64,000 nt of DNA, taken from Nocardia tenerifensis NBRC 101015 (GTDB lineage: Bacteria; Actinomycetota; Actinomycetes; Mycobacteriales; Mycobacteriaceae). The translations under genes and the position numbers were made by a program. The notes under the pieces are model-generated. The model had not been told where the DNA came from. It saw only the letters and a program-made list of their open reading frames with translations, and ran no database searches. How positions within the stretch are numbered: position 1 is the stretch's first letter; each line of letters begins with the position of its first letter. Positions 33,269-47,200 of this stretch are shown in pieces. Location: contig NZ_BAGH01000160.1 in assembly GCF_000308715.1 (NCBI RefSeq), positions 1 through 64,000 on the forward strand. The letters run 5' to 3'.

Positions 33269-34156
33269 TTAGGTGAAGAGGGCGCGGGTGGCGGGGACTA
33301 CGTCGCCGATCCAGCGGCGGAGTTGGGTGTCGTCGGAGGACTCGGGCCAGTAGACGAAGGTGTCGAAGCTGGTTTCCGTTGCCAGGTCGGCGAGGATGCG
33401 GGCCCAGCCTGCGGCGTCGGTGCGGATGGGTTCTTCGCCGCGGAGGGTGACCGGGCCGGGGGCGTCGGTGATCGTGCCGACGAGCTGTGCCATGCGGGTG
33501 ATGTCGGCGGGGTTGCGCCCGGCGTCGATGGCGGCGTTGGAGATGATGTCCTGTGTCGCTTGCCATTTCTCGTATGGCAGGTAGTGCGGGATGGGGGCGG
33601 CCCACCCGTCGGCGATGCGCCCGGTGAGCGCGTTGGCCTTGGGGCCGACGCTGCCGAACCAGATCCCGACCGGATGCGCGGGCGCGGGTCCGGACTGCAC
33701 ACCCTTCACGGTGTAATGCGCGCCTTCGACTTTCGTTTTCGCGCCGGGATGCCACATGGCGCGGATGATCTCGGTGGCCTCCTCGAGTGCCTGCAGCGCT
33801 TCGGGATTCGTGCGCACGGGGCCGCCCATGGCGCGGATGGCGGGCCAGAAGGCGCCCGCGCCCAGGGCGAGCTCGAATCGTCCACCGCTGAGCAGGTCCA
33901 GGGTGGCGGCCTGCTTGCCGAGCATCGCGGGGCCGCGCAGGGGCAGGCTCGCCACATCCGGAAACACCCGCAGCCGTTCGGTTTCCGCCAACACGGTGGC
34001 GATGACGGCGAAGGTGTCGGCCAGCCCGCCGGAGTACGGGTGGTCCTGAATGCCGAGCAGGTCGAGACCCTCCCGGTCGGCCACCTTGGCCATCGCGCGC
34101 AGGTGCGGCAGCTCGGTTGCCGTCGGCGCCCACTGAATACCGAATCGCAAAATCAC
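33269..34156 (-). CDS. LLM-class F420-dependent oxidoreductase
   Basis: This 295-residue luciferase-like TIM-barrel protein has GLDLLGIQDHPYSGGLADTF and SGGRFELALGAGAFWPAIRA, the pattern of actinobacterial F420-dependent reductases, and IWFGSVGPKANALTGRIADG near the middle. It should use reduced or oxidised F420 on a small carbonyl, alkene or alcohol. The start is GTG 34156; a TTG 6 nt further in is possible. The TetR gene that follows upstream shares its direction, so cotranscription is possible but unproven. Confidence 0.9.
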   Translation of the reverse strand: MILRFGIQWAPTATELPHLRAMAKVADREGLDLLGIQDHPYSGGLADTFAVIATVLAETERLRVFPDVASLPLRGPAMLGKQAATLDLLSGGRFELALGAGAFWPAIRAMGGPVRTNPEALQALEEATEIIRAMWHPGAKTKVEGAHYTVKGVQSGPAPAHPVGIWFGSVGPKANALTGRIADGWAAPIPHYLPYEKWQATQDIISNAAIDAGRNPADITRMAQLVGTITDAPGPVTLRGEEPIRTDAAGWARILADLATETSFDTFVYWPESSDDTQLRRWIGDVVPATRALFT

Positions 34157-34332
34157 CTCGTGATCATGCCAGTCGGATGCGCGGGTGATGATCTTGACGC
34201 CAGTGAGTGCGGCGCGCGGCCCGTTCGCTGATCAATTCGCGTGCGGAGCGGCGGGCGGAGGTGACAAGCGCTGCGATTCGCAGCCCAGGCATCCGTCGTT
34301 TTGAACCTTGGTTGCGGAAAGCGGACGGGCGG

Positions 34333-34914
34333 TCAGGCCGATGTGATCTGGTCCAGTCTGGTGAGCGCGATTCGCTCCGCCTGTTCCGCAGTGAGATTGC
34401 CCGTGAGGACCAGGTCGGCGAGGCCCACGGTCAGCGCGATCAGTTCGCGAGCGAGGTCAGGTTCGCCGCCGAGCAGCGTTCGGGCCAGTTCGATCAGTCC
34501 GTCGTAGCCCTCGGTGACCTGCGCGGCGAGGTGGGGGCGCGGGCGTGCGTAGGCCTCGAAGGACTGCATGATGCGGTGGAGTCGGCAGTCGTCCTCGCTG
34601 TGCGGAATCATCTCGGTGAGTACTGCGCGCAGTGTCGCGACAGGTTCTCGAGGGGTCTGTGTCAGTCGGTCGCGGACGCGGTCGCCGCCGAGGGTGGTGA
34701 TGGTGGTGAAGGCGGCGGTGAGCAGGTCGTCCTTGCTGGAGAAGTAGTGCTGCACCCGGCCGATGGACACGCCGGCGCGTTGTGCGACGTTTCGGATGCT
34801 GACCTGCTCGGCCCCGTCGGTATCGATGATCGCGAATACCGCGTCGAGGATGGCTCGTCGCCGCTCGTCGTGTGCGGCACCCAAGCCGCGTGTGGCCGTT
34901 CCCGCCTTACTCAC
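34333..34914 (-). CDS. TetR-family regulator
   Basis: This 193-residue regulator starts SKAGTATRGLGAAHDERRRA and has the helix-turn-helix SIRNVAQRAGVSIGRVQHYF (about 38-57). GTG 34914 is preferred because the upstream extension to 35049 crosses the promoter and operator. It is divergent from a small membrane protein and a carboxylesterase. The dyad CAATAC/GTATTG between them is its likely target. Confidence 0.87.
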   Translation of the reverse strand: MSKAGTATRGLGAAHDERRRAILDAVFAIIDTDGAEQVSIRNVAQRAGVSIGRVQHYFSSKDDLLTAAFTTITTLGGDRVRDRLTQTPREPVATLRAVLTEMIPHSEDDCRLHRIMQSFEAYARPRPHLAAQVTEGYDGLIELARTLLGGEPDLARELIALTVGLADLVLTGNLTAEQAERIALTRLDQITSA

Positions 34915-34987
34915 ACCCGGCACCTTTCCGAAACGATCGTATTGATTTGACCTTAGTCCACTGCCGGCGCTACCGTGACCAGCAAAG

Positions 34988-35003
34988 CAATACGAGTGTA
35001 TTG
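34988..35003. promoter_or_regulatory. dyad before membrane protein/esterase unit
   Basis: CAATAC (34988-34993) and GTATTG (34998-35003) are separated by GAGT and end 2 nt before the AAAGGAGG ribosome site. A further CGTATTG half-site lies near 34940. Confidence 0.55.
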
Positions 35004-35017
35004 ATAAAGGAGGCGTG

Positions 35018-35224
35018 ATGCTGGAAGCCGTCGGACTGCTCCTGCTCATTCAGGGGGTGGGTGGCCTGATCAACAACCTCGCGGGCGGCTCGGAGAGTTG
35101 GTTCCTGCTGAACTATCTCGACCTACCCCCGTGGGCGCGCCTGACGGGGCACGTGCTCGCGATCGGGATCGGTGGTTCGATCCTGCTGTGGCGCAAGGTG
35201 TTCCGAAGTCCGAGAGTGATGTGA
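35018..35224 (+). CDS. small two-helix membrane protein
   Basis: This 68-residue protein has two hydrophobic segments (VGLLLLIQGVGGLI, and LTGHVLAIGIGGSILLW) and a basic end. AAAGGAGG at 35006-35013 favours ATG 35018 over GTG 35015. It is 3 nt upstream of the carboxylesterase start, so the two are cotranscribed under the TetR dyad. The function is unknown. Confidence 0.8.
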   Translation: MLEAVGLLLLIQGVGGLINNLAGGSESWFLLNYLDLPPWARLTGHVLAIGIGGSILLWRKVFRSPRVM

Positions 35225-35227
35225 CTT

Positions 35228-36814
35228 ATGCGCACTGCTCACTTCCGAGGCGCGTCACTGTTGTTGGCGGCTCTACTGCTGACCCTCTCGTGCGGAGATG
35301 AGGATTCCGGGCCGTCCGTGCGAACCGATCTCGGCGTCGTGCGTGGCACCGCATTCTCCGATCATTTGGAGTACCAGGGGATTCCGTACGCGGCGCCGCC
35401 CGTCGGCGAGCTGCGCTGGCACTCGCCGCAGCCGCATGCGGGCTGGAGTGGCGTCCGGACAGCCACCGAACCCGGCGGGCGGTGTGCGCAATTCGCGTCC
35501 GCCAGTGGAACGCCGGCCAGTGACAGCGAGGACTGCCTCTATCTCAATGTCACGACACCCGTTGGCGCCCAAGGTGAACGTCTGCCGGTGATGGTGTGGC
35601 TACATGGCGGCGGTTTCGTCGAAGGTTCGGGCGCCGAGTACGACCCGCGTCGCCTGTCGGCAAGGGGACGGGTTGTCGTGGTGACCGTCAACTACCGGCT
35701 CGGGATCTTCGGGAACTTCGCCTATCCCGGATTGACAGGGTCGGGTGCGTACGGGCTGGAGGATCAGCAGGCCGCGCTGCGATGGGTGCGTCGCAATGCG
35801 GCCGCGTTCGGCGGGGATCCGGACAACGTCACGCTGTTCGGTCAGTCGGCGGGCGGTGAGAGCGTGTGCGCTCAGCTCGCGTCGCCCGGTGCGCGAGGGC
35901 TCTTTCAGCGCGCCGTCATTCAGAGTTCGATGTGCACCACCAAGATTCCCGCGAATGCTCTGGCGCCGGGACTGCCGACCACCTCTCCCTGGGAGAACCC
36001 GGCGAGCGCGGCCGCGCGCGGCGAAAGTGTTGCCACCGAACTGTATTGCGCCGGACCCGCCGCTGTGGCGTGTCTGCGTAGCCATGCCACCGCCGATCTG
36101 ATGCCGTTGTTCGGCACGTTCGCGGGATTGTCTTATGGAAGTCCTACGTTGCCGGATGACCCGTCCAGGGTGTTGGCCGAGGGCGGCGCGCAGCCAATTC
36201 CAGTGCTGTCCGGGACAACTCGCGATGAGACGACCTATCTTCAGGCCCTCGATCCGTCGAGTGCCTCGACCATGACCGCCGAGCGGTACCACGGCTACCT
36301 CGCCGACGCTTTCGCCGCCGATGCCGATGCCGTGGCACACCGATACCCGATGCGAGCGTCCGAGCCGCCCAGCCGAACCTGGGCATCGGTCACCACCGAC
36401 AGCGCGTTCGCCTGTCCCACCCTCGAGCGCGATCGCCGGTTCGCCGCTCATGTGCCCACTTACAGTTACGAATTCGCCGACGCGTCGGTTCCGCCCGTTC
36501 TTCCCGAGCCCGGCTACCCATTGGGGGCGTACCACTCCGCCGATGCGTACTACCTGTTCGACATGCGACACGGCGCTATCGGACCCGAGTTGAACGCGCA
36601 ACAGCGGCGTTTGAGCGATCTGATGATCGACTATTGGACGAACTTCGCCCGCACCGGAAATCCCAACGGTGAACGTCTTCCCGCTTGGCCCGCAACGGAA
36701 CCGGGTGCGACGGTGTTGCCGGCGCTCACCACCTCAGGAGAAGGAGTTCAGCTCATCGACTTCGATCGCGAACATCAATGCTCGTTCTGGGCCGAGGTCG
36801 CTGCCTTGCGTTGA
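35228..36814 (+). CDS. type B carboxylesterase, lipoprotein
   Basis: This 528-residue esterase has a lipoprotein signal ending LLTLSC (Cys22). It then has the family's GIPYAAPPVGELRW, the oxyanion loop WLHGGGFVEGSG, the nucleophile motif GQSAGGES (Ser207), and the catalytic His region LGAYHSADAYYLF. It should be tethered outside the membrane and hydrolyse esters of xenobiotic or lipid type. The coupled small membrane protein and TetR gene suggest inducible detoxification. Confidence 0.93.
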   Translation: MRTAHFRGASLLLAALLLTLSCGDEDSGPSVRTDLGVVRGTAFSDHLEYQGIPYAAPPVGELRWHSPQPHAGWSGVRTATEPGGRCAQFASASGTPASDSEDCLYLNVTTPVGAQGERLPVMVWLHGGGFVEGSGAEYDPRRLSARGRVVVVTVNYRLGIFGNFAYPGLTGSGAYGLEDQQAALRWVRRNAAAFGGDPDNVTLFGQSAGGESVCAQLASPGARGLFQRAVIQSSMCTTKIPANALAPGLPTTSPWENPASAAARGESVATELYCAGPAAVACLRSHATADLMPLFGTFAGLSYGSPTLPDDPSRVLAEGGAQPIPVLSGTTRDETTYLQALDPSSASTMTAERYHGYLADAFAADADAVAHRYPMRASEPPSRTWASVTTDSAFACPTLERDRRFAAHVPTYSYEFADASVPPVLPEPGYPLGAYHSADAYYLFDMRHGAIGPELNAQQRRLSDLMIDYWTNFARTGNPNGERLPAWPATEPGATVLPALTTSGEGVQLIDFDREHQCSFWAEVAALR

Positions 36815-36843
36815 CGGGAGGTACGTGAGGCAGGGACCGGCGG

Positions 36844-37724
36844 TTACGGTGCGATGCGGGCGACCGCTCCGGTTTCCAATGCCGTCCACACTGCTCCGTC
36901 GGGGCCGACGGTGAGGCCGTGGGGTTCGGATTCCGGTGTGGGCAAGTCGTATTCGGTGATGGCGCCGGTCGGGGTGATCCGGCCCAGGCGGTTGGCGCCC
37001 CATTCGGTGAACCAGCAGTCGCCGGAGGGCAGGGCGGTGATGGCGTGTGGCTTCGCGGTCGGGTCGGGGAGCGGGAACATGCGGATGGCGCCGTCCACGG
37101 CGATGCGGCCGACTCGGCCGGCGGCGATGTCGACGAACCACAGGGCGTCGTCCGCGCCGCGGGTGAGGCCGACCGGTGCGCCGGGGCCGGGAAGCGGGTG
37201 AAGCGTGGTTTCGCCGTCGAGGTCGATGCGTCCGATGGCGTTGGCCCGGTTGAGGGTGAACCATACGGCGTCGTCGGGACCGCACGCGATCATGGACGGG
37301 AAGGCGCCCTGCCCGGGAGGTCGAAGTGGGTGATCCGGCCGTCGAGGGTGATCCTGCCGATGCGATCGGTGTGCATCTGGGTGAACCACATCGACTCGTC
37401 TGGGCCGGCGCAGATGCCGAACGGTCCGCTGCCCGAAGGCAATTCGAACTCGGACTGCTCGCCGTCGAGGGTGATGCGGCCGATGCGGTCGTCGCCGGAT
37501 CGCGTGAACCACAGGGCCTCGTCCGCACCCGCGGCGATGATGCTGGGTCCGAGCCCGGTGGGGTATCGGTCGACGGCGCCGTCGACGGTCAGGCGGGCGA
37601 TCTCGCCGCTGTGGACAAGGGTGAGCCACAGCGCGCCGTCGCCGCCCGTGGTGATCGCGTAGGGGCCCGCGTCGCCGTCGGTCACCGAGAACTCCTGCAC
37701 GACAGCATCATCGGCGCGTTGCAT
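36844..37724 (-). pseudogene. vgb: virginiamycin B lyase (Vgb)-like beta-propeller, frameshifted
   Basis: Repeated blades of the form GxxxxxxxGPDxxxWFTxxxxxxIGRI run through both halves, for example FGICAGPDESMWFTQMHTDR and SMIACGPDDAVWFTLN. The first half (from ATG 37724) goes out of frame after HFDLPG near 37319, and the second half resumes one frame over to 36844. Restoring one C in the CCGGG run joins them into 293 residues, the normal Vgb length. Vgb linearises streptogramin B. Whether the break is real or a sequencing indel cannot be told here. Confidence 0.82.
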
Positions 37725-37886
37725 CGTTGATCACCCTTCCTTCAGCTTCGATCCGGCGCCGGGGCGGGCATCAGGCCGAATCGCTGTGCGCCGCCGGGGT
37801 GTGTCTGTGTCACCGGTCAGCACTGTGCACGCCCATACCGTCACAACGCAACTCGCGGGTACTGCCGGTCGCCGAGGGCAGTCGTG

Positions 37887-37910
37887 GCCCTGCTGGTGCA
37901 CCAGCAGGGC
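37887..37910. promoter_or_regulatory. perfect 24-bp palindrome
   Basis: GCCCTGCTGGTG (37887-37898) is followed directly by its complement CACCAGCAGGGC (37899-37910) with no spacer. A 12-bp perfect arm is unusual for chance. It could be a protein-binding site or a hairpin. Confidence 0.45.
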
Positions 37911-37996
37911 ATGTCCGTTACGTCAGCAGTTCTTCACGAAGCGGTGGGACGCGCCGCGGTCCTGGTAGCGGGCATCAGAGCCGACTTCGATGGGGC

Positions 37997-38015
37997 ATAT
38001 AGCGGGAGGCTATAT
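37997..38015. promoter_or_regulatory. ATATAGC dyad upstream of MDR dehydrogenase
   Basis: ATATAGC (37997-38003) and GCTATAT (38009-38015) are separated by GGGAG and followed by an AT-rich TATTAT that could act as a -10 element. Confidence 0.4.
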
Positions 38016-38175
38016 TATCGGGCCTGGGTAACGCGCTGGGGCACGCCGTGTTCGAGGGAAGTCGGCGTCTTGCGCCGGTTGGTGGAACGCACTGGAAGCG
38101 AGCGCATTTCGTGCGACGCGAGACGGTCTACCGCATAGACTCCGCTGCATGCCAGGCCTTCGCTCGACGAACCTC

Positions 38176-39129
38176 ATGAAGGCGGTCGTGTACGACCGCT
38201 ACGGTGGACCCGAGGTGCTGTCGATCGCGGAGATCCCGCGACCCTCGCCGGGGCCGAAACAGGTTCTCCTGCAGGTGCATGCGACGTCGATCAACCTCTC
38301 CGACTGGGAGACGCTGCTGGGGACGCCGCTGTATTCGCGCATCGGCGGGCTGCGGGCGCCGCGACGACCGGTGCTCGGATCCGATATCGCCGGGCGGGTC
38401 GAGGCCGTCGGCTCCGAGGTCACTCTGTTCGCGCCGGGTGATCAGGTCTACGGCGACAACCTCACGCTCAAGGGTGGTTTCGCGGAGTACGCGGTGGCGC
38501 CGGAGTCGGCGCTGGCCCATAAACCGGCGTCGCTCAGCTTCGCCGAAGCGTCGACCTTGCCGCAGGCGGCGGCGATCGCCACACAGGGCACGGCCGATAT
38601 CGCATCCGGAATGTCGGTGTTGATCAACGGTGCCGGGGGCGGGTCGGGGGCGTTCGCGATCCAGCTGGCCAAGGCAGCGGGGGCGCACGTCACCGCGGTG
38701 GACAACGCGGACAAACTTGCGTTCATGCGCAGCCTCGGCGCCGATGAGGTGATCGACTATCGCACTACGGATTTCACCCGGACCGGGCCCTACGATCGGG
38801 TGCTCGACCTCGTCGCGCACCGGTCGGTCTTCGCCTACCGCAGATGCGTCTCGCGCGGCGGTCGCTACCGCTGCGTCGGCGGCACCACGCGCGCTTTGCT
38901 GCGGATGGCGACGGTCGGTGTGGTCGCGGGCAGGGTGACCGGCCGCAGGCTCGGGGTCCTCGCCGTCAAGGAAGGTCCCGCGCATTTCACACCCCTCGCG
39001 GAGTTGTGCGTCTCGGGCCGGATCGATATCCACATCGATCGTCGCTTCCCCCTCGACGAGACCGCGGCCGCGCTGGAGTATGCCGGTACGGGTCACGCTC
39101 TCGGCAAAGTGGTGGTCGAAATTCGCTGA
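38176..39129 (+). CDS. MDR-family NAD(P)-dependent alcohol dehydrogenase/quinone reductase-like
   Basis: This 317-residue zinc-independent medium-chain dehydrogenase starts MKAVVYDRYGGPEVLSIAEI and has the cofactor motif LINGAGGGSGAFAIQLAKAA. The substrate domain contains PVLGSDIAGRVEAVGSEVTL. It lacks the cysteine cluster of zinc alcohol dehydrogenases, so it is closer to quinone or enoyl reductases. ATG 38149 is an alternative start with nine extra residues. No regulator is directly adjacent. Confidence 0.88.
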   Translation: MKAVVYDRYGGPEVLSIAEIPRPSPGPKQVLLQVHATSINLSDWETLLGTPLYSRIGGLRAPRRPVLGSDIAGRVEAVGSEVTLFAPGDQVYGDNLTLKGGFAEYAVAPESALAHKPASLSFAEASTLPQAAAIATQGTADIASGMSVLINGAGGGSGAFAIQLAKAAGAHVTAVDNADKLAFMRSLGADEVIDYRTTDFTRTGPYDRVLDLVAHRSVFAYRRCVSRGGRYRCVGGTTRALLRMATVGVVAGRVTGRRLGVLAVKEGPAHFTPLAELCVSGRIDIHIDRRFPLDETAAALEYAGTGHALGKVVVEIR

Positions 39130-39167
39130 GGTCCGTTGTGTCGCAGCGCATCTCTCGCTGGCGGACC
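39130..39167. terminator. hairpin between convergent genes
   Basis: GGTCCG (39130-39135) pairs with CGGACC (39162-39167), enclosing AGCG and CGCT inner arms. It starts with the last base of the dehydrogenase stop and lies just downstream of the convergent Dabb gene. Confidence 0.4.
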
Positions 39168-39193
39168 AATCGCGCCGCCTGGATCGCCCCGGC

Positions 39194-39677
<484 letters not shown>

Positions 39678-39707
39678 GTAAGAAGATCGGTGGGTTAACA
39701 TGAGCCG

Positions 39708-40334
39708 GTGCGGAAAGCCGCGGCTACCAACGGCCGGATCGACAAGCGTCAAGCCATCCTCGACGCGGCCTTCGTCGTATTCGCGCGACGCGGTTACGGG
39801 CAGGCCTGCGTGCAGGAGATCGCCGACGAAGCGGGCGTCGCCAAGCCCACCGTCTACAACCACCTCAACGACAAGGAAACGCTCTTCCGCCATGCCGTCG
39901 AAGCGGTCGCGGACGCGATCGGCGGGCAATGTCTCGAAGCGCTCTCTCCGCTACGCGCCACCGACGCGAGTCTGCCTGCCGCACTGGAGGATTCGGCCTT
40001 ACGACTACTGCGCATCCACGCGGGAGAGCGCGCCCGATCGCTGCGATCACTGACCTACGCCCAACTGCCCGTCTTCCCGGACTTGATCGACACGGTCCAC
40101 GACCGCACATCCCGCCTTCTCGTAGAAGCATTGAGCGATCGACTGGCCAGGCACATGCTCGCCGGACGACTGCGCACCGTCGATCCCGCGCTGGCGGCCG
40201 AGCAATTCCTCGCCCTTCTCACAGGGCCACTGGAAACTCGCACCGGAACCCGCAAGCCCACCCCATCCCAGCTGCGCGCGTTGGCCGAAGCTGCGGTCGA
40301 CACATTCCTGCGTGCCTACGGAACCGACACTTGA
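39708..40334 (+). CDS. TetR-family regulator
   Basis: This 208-residue protein has the helix-turn-helix VQEIADEAGVAKPTVYNHLN (about 35-54) and a C-terminal domain of the AcrR-like TetR_C_33 type. GTG 39708 is the only reasonable start. It is divergent from the Dabb gene with two TTGAAC-type dyads between, so it most likely controls that gene and itself. Confidence 0.87.
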   Translation: MRKAAATNGRIDKRQAILDAAFVVFARRGYGQACVQEIADEAGVAKPTVYNHLNDKETLFRHAVEAVADAIGGQCLEALSPLRATDASLPAALEDSALRLLRIHAGERARSLRSLTYAQLPVFPDLIDTVHDRTSRLLVEALSDRLARHMLAGRLRTVDPALAAEQFLALLTGPLETRTGTRKPTPSQLRALAEAAVDTFLRAYGTDT

Positions 40335-40536
40335 GCCGCCCTTCAGAATTCACGAGCGCCTCGACAGTCGTTCGGCGACAACGCCGATCGCGCGTGGGGC
40401 AGGAATTGCTGAGTGCGCGTTGGCGGTCCGGACGCGACCAGGCGTATGTCGTTGCCGTGCACGATCAGCGCGGGTCGTGGCCTCCCGCAGCGGCTTCGGC
40501 GCGTGACGCGACTCCGTCGCGGTATCTTCTATAGCC

Positions 40537-41016
40537 ATGGCACGAGCCCTGTGCACCGGGTCGTTCGACCCCGTGACGAACGGCCATATCAATGTGTTCG
40601 AGCGGGCGGCGGCCCAGTTCGAGGAGCTCGTGGTCACCGTCATGGTCAACCCGAACAAGCGGACGATGTTCGCGCTCGACGAGCGTCTCGAGATGCTGCG
40701 CGAGGTGACCTCTCACATCGGGAATGTGCGCGTGGAGTCCTGGCAGGGGCTGCTGGTGGACTTCGCGCGCGAGCAGGAGATCACGGTGATCGTTAAGGGA
40801 CTGCGCGGCAACGACTTCGACTACGAGCGGCCCATGGCGCGGATGCATCGCGCGCTCGCCGGCCTGGACACCCTCTTCGTCGCCAGCGATCCGGCTTACG
40901 GGTCCGTATCCAGTTCGTTGGTCAAAGAAGTCGCGGCGTCGGGTGGTGAGGTAGTCGATATGGTGCCGTCGGCTGTGCACGGTCGGTTGCTGATGCGACT
41001 GGGAGAGGTCGGTTAG
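40537..41016 (+). CDS. coaD: phosphopantetheine adenylyltransferase (CoaD), divergent
   Basis: This 159-residue nucleotidyltransferase has the signature CTGSFDPVTNGHINV (6-20, with His17), VNPNK for phosphate binding, IVKGLRGNDFDYE and VSSSLVKEVA. It catalyses the fourth step of coenzyme A synthesis from 4'-phosphopantetheine and ATP. Compared with usual actinobacterial CoaD, the GLRTGTDFEYELQMAQMN region is one residue shorter and altered (GLRGNDFDYERPMARMH), so this copy is unusually divergent. It lies just upstream of the arginine cluster. Confidence 0.87.
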   Translation: MARALCTGSFDPVTNGHINVFERAAAQFEELVVTVMVNPNKRTMFALDERLEMLREVTSHIGNVRVESWQGLLVDFAREQEITVIVKGLRGNDFDYERPMARMHRALAGLDTLFVASDPAYGSVSSSLVKEVAASGGEVVDMVPSAVHGRLLMRLGEVG

Positions 41017-41051
41017 CGACTGGAACATCGGTGCTTCGGTATCGTTCGGAC

Positions 41052-41702
41052 ATGTCGCGATCTGTTGGTTCCGGCCGGGCGAAGGTTACTGCTGAGGATT
41101 TGGGGGTGGCGGTTCGGTTGGCGGTTGGGGTGTTGGGGGAGGCGGGGGCGGGGGCCTGGGAGGGGAAGGCCGGGTCGCTGGAGTGGGATTGCTGGGAGAC
41201 GGTCGAGCATCTCAGTGATGATCTGTTCGCGTACGCGGTGCAGTTGGGGCCTGCTGCGCCGCCGCTGGATCGGGAAGTTCCGTTTGTGTGGGAGAGTCGC
41301 AGGCCGGGTGGGCCGGCGAACGCGGTGCACGCGGATCGGTCGGCGGGGGCGGCGGGGCTGCTTCAGGTGCTGGAGGCGAGTGGGGCGCTGCTGGTCGCCA
41401 TGGTGCGGACCACGCCGCCGGAGACGATCGCGTATCACGGGTTCGGCAACTCGGATCCCGAGGGTTTCGCCGCGATGGGCATCGTGGAGACCCTGGTGCA
41501 CACCTATGACCTCGCGGAGGGGCTGGGCCTGACCTGGAATCCGCCGGCCGAGCTGTGTTCGCGGGTCCTGGCCCGGCTGTTCCCGGACGCGCCGCGAGAT
41601 ACGGACCCGTGGACGACCCTGCTGTGGGCTACCGGACGCGCCGAACTGCCAGGCCACGCGAGGCTCACTACGTGGCGATGGGACGGCACACCTCGTTCGT
41701 GA
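41052..41702 (+). CDS. DinB/maleylpyruvate isomerase N-terminal-like protein
   Basis: This 216-residue protein has the DinB-like helical bundle with WDCWETVEHLSDDLFAYAV and VETLVHTYDLAEGLGLTW, whose histidines match metal ligands in mycothiol-dependent maleylpyruvate isomerase-type proteins. The C-terminus WRWDGTPRS is typical of an actinobacterial subgroup of unknown substrate. ATG 41052 is preferred; a longer frame begins at 41031. It ends 68 nt before argC. Confidence 0.8.
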   Translation: MSRSVGSGRAKVTAEDLGVAVRLAVGVLGEAGAGAWEGKAGSLEWDCWETVEHLSDDLFAYAVQLGPAAPPLDREVPFVWESRRPGGPANAVHADRSAGAAGLLQVLEASGALLVAMVRTTPPETIAYHGFGNSDPEGFAAMGIVETLVHTYDLAEGLGLTWNPPAELCSRVLARLFPDAPRDTDPWTTLLWATGRAELPGHARLTTWRWDGTPRS

Positions 41703-41734
41703 GCCGGGGCTACGGTGGAACTGACGCCCCACCC

Positions 41735-44051
<2,317 letters not shown>

Positions 44052-44055
<4 letters not shown>

Positions 44056-44980
44056 GCGGCCAACTGCGCCACGAGCTTTCGGCGCTGGACAAGGCGCACA
44101 TCCTGGCCGACGCGCTGCCCTGGCTGCAGAAGTTCCGGGACAAGGTCGTCGTCGTGAAGTTCGGCGGCAACGCCATGATCGACCCGGAGCTCGAGCGGGC
44201 GTTCGCCGCCGACATGGCCTTCCTGCGCACCGTCGGCGTGCATCCGGTCGTCGTGCACGGCGGCGGGCCGCAGATCAGCGCCATGCTGAAGAAGCTCGGC
44301 CTGGAGGGCGAGTTTCGCGGCGGATTCCGGGTGACCACGCCCGAGGTGATGGATGTCGTGCGAATGGTGCTGTTCGGGCAGGTCGGACGCGAGCTGGTCG
44401 GGCTCGTCAACGCGCACGGCCCGTACGCGGTCGGCATCTCCGGTGAGGACGCCGGCCTGTTCACCGCGACCCGCCGCACGGTCGAGGTCGACGGCGAGCC
44501 GACCGATATCGGCCTGGTCGGGGACGTCACCTCGGTCAACCCGGACGCCGTGCTCGACCTGATCGGCGCGGGCCGCATCCCGGTGGTGTCCACCATCGCG
44601 CCGGACGCGGACGGCGTGGTGCACAACATCAACGCCGATACCGCCGCCGCCGCGCTCGCCGAGGGCATCGGCGCGGAGAAGCTGGTGGTGCTGACCGACG
44701 TCGAGGGCCTCTACACCGACTGGCCGGACCGGTCCTCGCTGATCACCCGCATCGACACCGCGGCGCTCGCGGAGTTGCTGCCGCGCCTGGACGCGGGCAT
44801 GGTGCCCAAGATGGAGGCCTGCCTGCGCGCCGTACAAGGCGGGGTGCCGACCGCGCACGTCATCGACGGCCGCGTCCCGCACGCCGTGCTGCTGGAACTG
44901 TTCACCGGAGAAGGAATCGGAACGATGGTGACGCCCGCTTCGTCCTCGAACGGGGCGGGCTCGCCGGACGGAACGAGAAT

Positions 44981-44984
<4 letters not shown>
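44052..44984 (+). CDS. argB: acetylglutamate kinase (ArgB)
   Basis: This 310-residue amino-acid kinase phosphorylates N-acetylglutamate. It has [11 protein letters not shown] (ATP site Lys-Gly-Gly), [10 protein letters not shown] for substrate, and [14 protein letters not shown] near the active site. The N-terminal helix ([20 protein letters not shown]) is the extension that mediates hexamer formation in arginine-inhibited kinases, so feedback inhibition by arginine is likely. It is coupled by ATGA overlaps to argJ and argD. Confidence 0.96.
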
Positions 44985-47154
<2,170 letters not shown>

Positions 47155-47200
47155 GCGAGGGCGGCCGACGATCCGGTGCCGGGGCGCAGTGCGGCGCTGA

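Larger units (their letters stand above)
37725..38175. other. intergenic region with a 24-bp palindrome and a dyad
   Basis: These 451 bases upstream of the MDR dehydrogenase contain no convincing gene. They hold a perfect 24-bp palindrome (37887-37910) and a 7-bp dyad (37997-38015), listed separately. Confidence 0.5.
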
